A stretch of 44,723 nt of DNA, taken from positions 1-44,723 of the forward strand of contig CALJNB010000096.1 in NCBI GenBank assembly GCA_937981985.1, in the 5' to 3' direction. Under the pieces are notes generated by a model. It worked only from the letters and a program-made list of their open reading frames with translations. It was not told the origin of the DNA and searched no databases. This stretch comes from an uncultured bacterium. Its GTDB lineage: Bacteria; Myxococcota_A; Bradymonadia; Bradymonadales; Bradymonadaceae. Of this stretch, positions 42,914 through 44,723 are shown piece after piece. Position 1 is the stretch's first letter, and the number at the start of each line of letters is the position of its first letter. Both the position numbers and the translations under genes were made by a program.

Positions 42914-43585
42914 TTGAAGTTATTATCGCCGCAACAAGTATACGCTCCCGGAACCTCTTCGGCTCGATGTACTTCGACGCTTTTTGGGAAGGAGTTGTGG
43001 CCCAAGACACATAAAAAAATAGTAGGACCACCTTCTCCGACGGCATTTGTTCACGTCTATTCCGCATCATCCATGTTGGGTCTCAAGCGTGGACCGGATA
43101 TGTTTTCAGTCGCCACGCGCACGACGATTATCGATATTGAAAAATTAATTCGAATGGCACTTCATCAATCTTGTCTTGCTTTTGAAATGCTCGTCGGGCC
43201 GGGAACAGGTGACCTTGATCGAGAGTTCATAATCGCGAATGCATTCACGCAAACCTTGGCGGATAATATGGATGGTTTGCTTATTAAAGCTGAAGAGAAT
43301 TGGGAACGAACAAAGCACGAAGCCTCGATTCATTTTAATGTTCTTCTTTCTCGCCTCGCGCTCAATGAAGGTATCGCAAGCAGCGACGTAGCTACTATTC
43401 TATCGAACTGCGATTTTCCGGAACATAAAATAATTGCTGATTCTGATTTTGATCCAGTCAAACATTTTGATCTGTTTAAAAAACTTTCCCAAATCGCAAG
43501 AAGCGGCAATAATGGGCTACCCAAGATGCCGAAGGGGTACGAAATCTTGAGCGACTACTTGATAAAATTAAGGCTTGAAACGTGA
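42914..43585 (+). CDS. Hypothetical protein, second gene of the HEAT operon
   Basis: A 223-residue protein beginning with TTG three bases after the HEAT gene stop. Helical segments dominate from about residue 75 (LIRMALHQSCLAFEMLVGPGTGDLD, then AFTQTLADNMDGLLIKAEENWERT and ASIHFNVLLSRLALN). Before this lies FVHVYSASSMLGLKRGPDMF. I do not recognise a family. The start is uncertain: an in-frame ATG at residue 55 is possible, but the tight spacing favours TTG. Its stop overlaps the next start (GTGA), so the genes are translationally coupled. The function is unknown; the context suggests it works with the other two proteins. Confidence 0.7.
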   Translation: MKLLSPQQVYAPGTSSARCTSTLFGKELWPKTHKKIVGPPSPTAFVHVYSASSMLGLKRGPDMFSVATRTTIIDIEKLIRMALHQSCLAFEMLVGPGTGDLDREFIIANAFTQTLADNMDGLLIKAEENWERTKHEASIHFNVLLSRLALNEGIASSDVATILSNCDFPEHKIIADSDFDPVKHFDLFKKLSQIARSGNNGLPKMPKGYEILSDYLIKLRLET

Positions 43586-44310
43586 TACGAATCTTGGTGA
43601 TTGGAAAAGACGCAAAAATGCTGAAAGGGCTCCTGTCGCCTTTTGAGATAGACCTCGAAATTGTAGAGCTGCCTGCAGCCGGCGTAAGGGCGATGGAAAG
43701 CACGCCCCCTGATTTAGTGATTATCCATGCGTTAGAACCCTTAGCAACCATCGGCTTATTGATAGACGGTTTACGAACACGGCCCTTAGGGAAATTAACG
43801 CCAATATTCGTTTTGGCTCCAAAAGATTTACAGGATGGGTCACAGGACAAGGTCCAATGTTGGGAAGCACCTGATATTTCAGCGGAAAATCTTACCTTCT
43901 TAATAGGGCAAGTTTTAGGAGCCGACATTGATCAAAGAACCTCTGATTCTGATGTTAACCAAAGTCGATCCGAACCCGTTGGGTATCGGATTGAGGAAAT
44001 TCGCGATGAGACTCCAATAGAAGTTGAAGAAGCACTCAGCGCAGAAGAGATTCGACGAATGTTACGAAAAGTTCGGCATGAGGATTATTTTACGATACTT
44101 GGTGTTCGTAGAAGTGTTGGAAATGAGCAAGTGCAGACTGCCTATAGTAGTCTCGCTTTTCGTTTCGAACCGTCTAAGGTCGACTTCGATCTACGTAGGT
44201 CTTTTATCGATGAACTTGCCGAAATTAGTGACGCGCTTGAAGATGCGTGGGCGGTTCTGGGCGATCACGCCCTCCGTCAAACTTATATCGAGAGTACGAC
44301 GCGCGTCTGA
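43582..44310 (+). CDS. Degenerate receiver domain fused to degenerate J domain
   Basis: A 242-residue protein starting with GTG that overlaps the previous stop by four bases. Residues about 1-115 have the receiver fold, but the acidic pair is KD (9-10) in VIGKD. The phosphorylation site position in PDLVIIHA is His49 rather than Asp, so it cannot be phosphorylated in the usual way. A polar linker runs to about 150. Residues about 165-235 look like a J domain (EDYFTILGVRRSVGNEQVQTAYSSLAF), but the HPD motif that activates DnaK reads EPS (196-198). Both partner activities are therefore probably lost, leaving binding surfaces. Similar receiver-J fusions occur in Myxococcota. Function unknown. Confidence 0.75.
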   Translation: MIRILVIGKDAKMLKGLLSPFEIDLEIVELPAAGVRAMESTPPDLVIIHALEPLATIGLLIDGLRTRPLGKLTPIFVLAPKDLQDGSQDKVQCWEAPDISAENLTFLIGQVLGADIDQRTSDSDVNQSRSEPVGYRIEEIRDETPIEVEEALSAEEIRRMLRKVRHEDYFTILGVRRSVGNEQVQTAYSSLAFRFEPSKVDFDLRRSFIDELAEISDALEDAWAVLGDHALRQTYIESTTRV

Positions 44311-44320
44311 TGCGTCGTCG

Positions 44321-44722
44321 CTACATGAGATCAAACTGGGTTGCATCAGTTTGGGATAATTTCAAAAGTTCTGGAAAGCTTCTCAAAATTCGTTGGGAAT
44401 TGTTGGGTAAGTTTTCTAAGAGAAAAAACGCTGTTTCAAGATTACCGACTTGTCTAAAATATTCAGCACGAGCAATAGCCGTATACGCTTCGCGGGAGTT
44501 AAGTGCGGTGGCTTTTTCGAGCGGAATCTTCGCTTCCGTTAAGGAGCCTCGGTCCAAATAGAAGAGGGCACGAAGCGCGTAAATTTCTGGATTTTTAGGG
44601 GCGTGGGTGGCGGCTTTAAAAAATGCGGCATCAGATCCGTCTAGTGTTCCGACCTGGTAAAGCACTTTACCAAGCTCTGACCAGAGGCGAGCGACGCTCT
44701 CTTTACTCCGACGGGTATTCTT
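44321..44722 (-). CDS. TPR-repeat protein (5' truncated by window edge)
   Basis: The frame is open to the end of the window, so the start lies outside it. About 133 residues are visible. TPR-type helical pairs are seen: AAFFKAATHAPKNPEIYALRALFYLDRG in parts, then LTEAKIPLEKATALN and AYTAIARAEYFRQVGNLETAFFLLE. A GTG at 44665 is in frame, but the same helical sequence continues before it (ARLWSELGKVLYQVG), so it is probably internal. TPR proteins mediate protein interactions. It converges with the pseudo-receiver/J gene, with ten bases between the stops. Confidence 0.75.
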   Translation of the reverse strand, partial: KNTRRSKESVARLWSELGKVLYQVGTLDGSDAAFFKAATHAPKNPEIYALRALFYLDRGSLTEAKIPLEKATALNSREAYTAIARAEYFRQVGNLETAFFLLENLPNNSQRILRSFPELLKLSQTDATQFDLM

Positions 44723-44723
44723 T

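Overview
The window is a chromosomal segment of moderate GC content, densely packed with short operons. It carries no phage, insertion sequence, integrase, CRISPR array or rRNA. Several traits point to the former Deltaproteobacteria, most likely Myxococcota and perhaps Bradymonadales-like. These are an Asn-rich, Cys-rich lipoprotein, a Ser/Thr-kinase-like PEGA protein, a receiver plus degenerate J-domain fusion, an FHA-TPR membrane protein, many lipoproteins, and an HflX of the long delta type. The lineage is an inference from protein style, because there is no 16S rRNA gene to anchor it.

Layout. 1-7.5 kb, mostly plus strand: a 5'-truncated Sir2 deacylase, a small Cys-cluster protein on the minus strand, a Gfo/Idh/MocA-like protein, the Asn/Cys-rich lipoprotein, a diacylglycerol-kinase-like lipid kinase, a GFA-fold protein, phosphomannomutase/phosphoglucomutase, a membrane alpha/beta hydrolase and an N-acetylmuramoyl-L-alanine amidase. 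7.5-11.9 kb: a lipoprotein, an ECF-type sigma factor, a small membrane protein, an HtrA/DegP protease and an M23 endopeptidase homologue. 11.9-18.2 kb, minus strand: a histidine kinase, a reductase-type SDR, an M61 peptidase, a CcmH-like protein and a 14-TM MFS exporter. A receiver-only response regulator diverges from the kinase. 18.7-20.7 kb, minus strand: a basic RNA-binding-like protein, a lamin-tail-like lipoprotein and a free-standing LeuA regulatory domain. An orphan GspF-like protein follows.

22-25 kb, minus strand: rny and tyrS. 25.3-28.6 kb: a predicted pseudokinase with PEGA repeats and a short pyroglutamyl peptidase. 28.9-29.6 kb: a YchJ-like protein, then an initiator tRNA with a clear promoter and terminator. 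29.7-32.4 kb, minus strand: scpA-scpB-rluB, for chromosome segregation and rRNA modification. 32.7-37.4 kb: glpD, an HMA metallochaperone overlapping an ATP-grasp protein, and the FHA-TPR protein. 37.4-44.7 kb: hflX, a RodZ-like protein, mgtE, a PhnD-like lipoprotein, a three-gene set (HEAT protein, unknown protein, pseudo-receiver/pseudo-J protein) and a truncated TPR gene at the edge.

Most genes are housekeeping or envelope functions. The points most worth a second look are: the PEGA protein that has lost its kinase catalytic residues; hflX, whose conserved N-terminus lies upstream of any ordinary start codon; the detached LeuA regulatory domain; the operon ending in a protein whose receiver and J domains are both degenerate; and a start-stop minimal ORF with its own ribosome-binding site in the leader of the rodZ-like/mgtE operon. 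No defence system or biosynthetic cluster is visible.
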